From NCBI RefSeq assembly GCF_016086655.4, contig NC_092584.1:13939907-14003906 (forward strand): a stretch of DNA of 64,000 nt, in the 5' to 3' direction. Position numbers and translations under genes: made by a program. The notes beneath the pieces are model-generated. The model did not search any database, was not told the DNA's origin, and worked only from the letters and a program-made list of their open reading frames with translations. Source of the stretch: Lepeophtheirus salmonis. Taxonomy: Eukaryota > Arthropoda > Copepoda > Siphonostomatoida > Caligidae. Positions 61,740 to 64,000 of the stretch are shown here, piece by piece (within the stretch, counting starts at the first letter, position 1; every line of letters starts with the position of its first letter).

Positions 61740-63070
61740 GTATACATAGTAGTTTTTTAGTCTTCCATAAGTCCTTCCAGATCTTAACCCCATTAGAAAT
61801 ACAGAAAATATATGTTTTTTTCCATTGGAGGCCAATATTTTTTATTTTATGATAGAAACCGGTATTTAAAGTATATTTATTATTTTTAAATTGGACGGAG
61901 GAACTTATTTGAACTACTTAACTTGGAATCGATACAAAATAAATTAATATTTTATAGAAAGTTAGTTTATAACTACCATAAATATATAAATGATTATATT
62001 TTAGACCTTCTGTATTTGGTTGGCACTTCACGTCATAATGTTCTTTAAACAAGTTAATTAATTAAAATCATAGATCAAAGCATCAAATTCACAAATAATT
62101 GAATTATTTTCATATTTTAAAATAATGTCATAATTAAATATTAGTATTAGATTTTTTAACTAGTAGTTATTTTTAATTAACTCATATCAGTTTATTAATA
62201 TTTATTGTGTAATGGTTATTAATTATGATATCATTAATAATTTTGATTTACGTATAAAACTAAAAGCATTATTCTATCAACTGTGAAATTAAAAATTAAT
62301 ATAGATGAATCATATGATTCATTACGGCGTTACCCCACGAAAATAAAAATGGGTACTTTATTATCTGCACGTTTGCGGGTTACTTTTAAAATTTTCTGAG
62401 TGTTAATTGGGTGGAGTCAAAATAGTCTTTGACCACAATGGTGTTCCCTAAATATCAACAAATTCATTATAGTTGTCAGTAAACAATAAGTTCTATGTCT
62501 CATAATGAGGAGAGTTACAACTTAATACAAGGAGCTAGGCGGGGAATCGGGATCAAAGTTTCCCACTTTATTTTAACTTGAGTCCATATTTAAAAGACTT
62601 ACGTCACAACTTGACGCAAGATCGAAGACTGGAAAGCTATTTTAAGTCTTCTTAACTTAGAGAAAGCCTTAATCAAGGATGTCACTCATAATTTTATAAT
62701 ATCCCTAGATTCATAACCAAAAAAAATCATAAGAATCAACACCAATGTCCCAAGACAATAATTATAGTTTACCCAATAAAAACACAATTTGACAATATCC
62801 CTGAATTAGTTATATTTCATATGCTTCTTCATCTACAATAATGTCCTCTGCTATGTGTATAAATTCATTTTCTATATAAACCTATGTTTGTATCGTTGAT
62901 GACATTCCCCCCTTCATGTTTCGTTATTAAGGCTATAGGAGGCTCCCAGTTATCATATGTTTCACTGTTCTTTCTAACACGAATATACAGTTTAGCTGCA
63001 GTTAAAATCAGACGAAACAAGAACGAGATCTGATCTACTTGAAAACGTATAAACGAGTAGTAATATCGCA
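61740..63070. other. AT-rich stretch with no recognised feature
   Basis: No coding or repeat signal recognised. Confidence 0.4.
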
Positions 63071-63081
63071 AAGCTTCAGAT

Positions 63082-63368
63082 CAGGGTTGTCCAAAACATT
63101 GCCCACGGACTGCATTGCGGGCCTGCCTCAGATGCAAGGCACACGACTTATTCTCACTTCAAGTATTATTTTTTAGAAAACTTATAACAATATTATAAAA
63201 AAGCGTAGAACGAAGATAAAACGTATAAACATAGAAAAATATTTAACGTCTTCTTGTGTTAAATGAGACTCCAAAAGGTTACGAGACTGACTTTTTTGTA
63301 GGCGGCTTTGCCTCGAAAAGTAATTTTGGGCAATACAGCCTATCATATTATAAGGTTGGACATCCTTG
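63082..63368. mobile_element. Non-autonomous hAT-type element (287 bp)
   Basis: The left end CAGGGTTGTCCAAAACATTG and the right end (reverse complement) CAAGGATGTCCAACCTTATA share the CA-GG-TGTCCAA core typical of hAT termini. A TTGCCC block is also inverted between them. The flanks CTTCAGAT (63074-63081) and CTTTAGAT (63369-63376) agree at 7 of 8 positions and fit the hAT 8-bp target pattern with T at 2 and A at 7. There is no ORF inside. Confidence 0.8.
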
Positions 63369-63379
63369 CTTTAGATAAA

Positions 63380-64000
63380 CAAAGTTTAAAGTTATAACTA
63401 CTCTAATAAACCAAAATTTATCAATATTGCTCCATGCATAAAATGCCAAGATTGCAGCCTTTTGAAAAAATCATCCCTAATATAACGTCAATATCCTAAG
63501 ATCTTGGGATAAAACCCAAGGAGTGGCATTTTTGGCCTTACCACTATGGATTCTATCACGCCATTACCTCGTTAATATAAAAATATACGATGTACTTTGT
63601 TGTCAGCTGTCGTTTATTCCGCTTTTTAATAATTTCTTAATAGTGAATTAATAACTAAATTATTAGGATAAATTGCTATCAACTTATTTGTGGCCTTTTT
63701 ATAAGTTTCTTTTCTGAGGAAAGGTTGGTTGCTAGAATAATGATGGACATTTGGTCCATGATAATTATTGACTGTAAATGAGCTCCAAAAAAAAAAAAAA
63801 AAGAATACTTAAAGGGAACACAATACAAATATTCAAGGACTTCTAACTCGACTAGATGAAAATATTTAATGACTTCAAAGGAAATACTCAACTTTCGACT
63901 TGGGGTAGCAGTAAGATGAATTTGTTCTACCTCCAGAATCTGGTATATCTGTGTAGATTTCAATTACTGCCTCTTTCTCATTTAATTAACAAATAAAAAA
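63380..64000. other. AT-rich stretch with no recognised feature
   Basis: Contains an A run at 63787-63801; otherwise nothing recognised. Confidence 0.4.

Larger units (their letters stand above)
47684..64000 (+). other. Start of intron 2 (at least 16.3 kb, continues past the window)
   Basis: It begins with donor GTAATG. The next exon should enter with one base completing an Arg/Ser codon and continue with the FD-R segment and the second Ig cysteine. I found no such stretch before the window ends. The interval holds transposon relics and repeats. Confidence 0.55.

Overview
The window looks like chromosomal DNA from an arthropod, most likely a caligid copepod such as the salmon louse Lepeophtheirus salmonis. 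It is strongly AT-rich, has almost no long open frames, and is littered with decayed mariner-type transposases whose C-termini resemble those I associate with salmon louse repeats. The species is an inference; no alignment was run.

The only host gene I can support is the 5' end of a sidestep-like cell-surface immunoglobulin-domain protein on the + strand. Exon 1 (540-618) encodes a signal peptide and ends at a GTAAGAG donor in phase 1. The next supported exon (47548-47683) follows a T-rich tract and AG. It restores the same codon phase and encodes the start of a V-type Ig domain, with a TLTC cysteine, an LWYK tryptophan and a GIPIY motif. It ends at a GTAATG donor in phase 2. Intron 1 would therefore be about 46.9 kb, and the rest of the window is the start of intron 2. 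The following exon is not visible.

Everything else is intronic or flanking repeat DNA. I count about 19 relics of mariner-superfamily transposases, mostly of the DD37D type with LNPLDY-like C-termini, on both strands. They lie at about 6.2, 7.6-8.2, 9.8-10.2, 11.4-11.9, 15.5-16.3, 25.0-25.5, 28.4, 29.3, 30.2-31.1, 31.1-31.5, 32.3-32.9, 34.9, 41.2-42.1, 43.4-43.9, 46.8-47.2, 52.6-53.9, 55.1-56.0, 56.9-57.2 and 59.7-60.2 kb. The copy at 30227-31103 still has both terminal inverted repeats and flanking TA dinucleotides. None is intact, and several share one architecture: an N-terminal part joined to the C-terminal catalytic part with the middle lost. There is also the end of a different mariner (54.5 kb), a LINE 3' end (4.2-4.95 kb), a decayed ORF of a family with WDGK and WLAC-HH motifs (23.3-24.7 kb) and a 287-bp hAT-type non-autonomous element with an 8-bp near-perfect target duplication (63082-63368).

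Non-coding repeats include an unclassified interspersed family seen at least nine times, with four same-strand copies packed into 50.0-52.2 kb. A foldback-like element at 60.86-61.72 kb has termini built from 14-16 bp subrepeats. There are several pairs of diverged direct repeats (18.9/19.5, 20.5/23.1, 21.4/22.1, 44.1/44.6 kb) and a perfect 18-bp-arm hairpin at 1191-1228. No tRNA, rRNA, CRISPR or prokaryotic feature was seen. The remaining long stretches are AT-rich sequence in which I recognise nothing.
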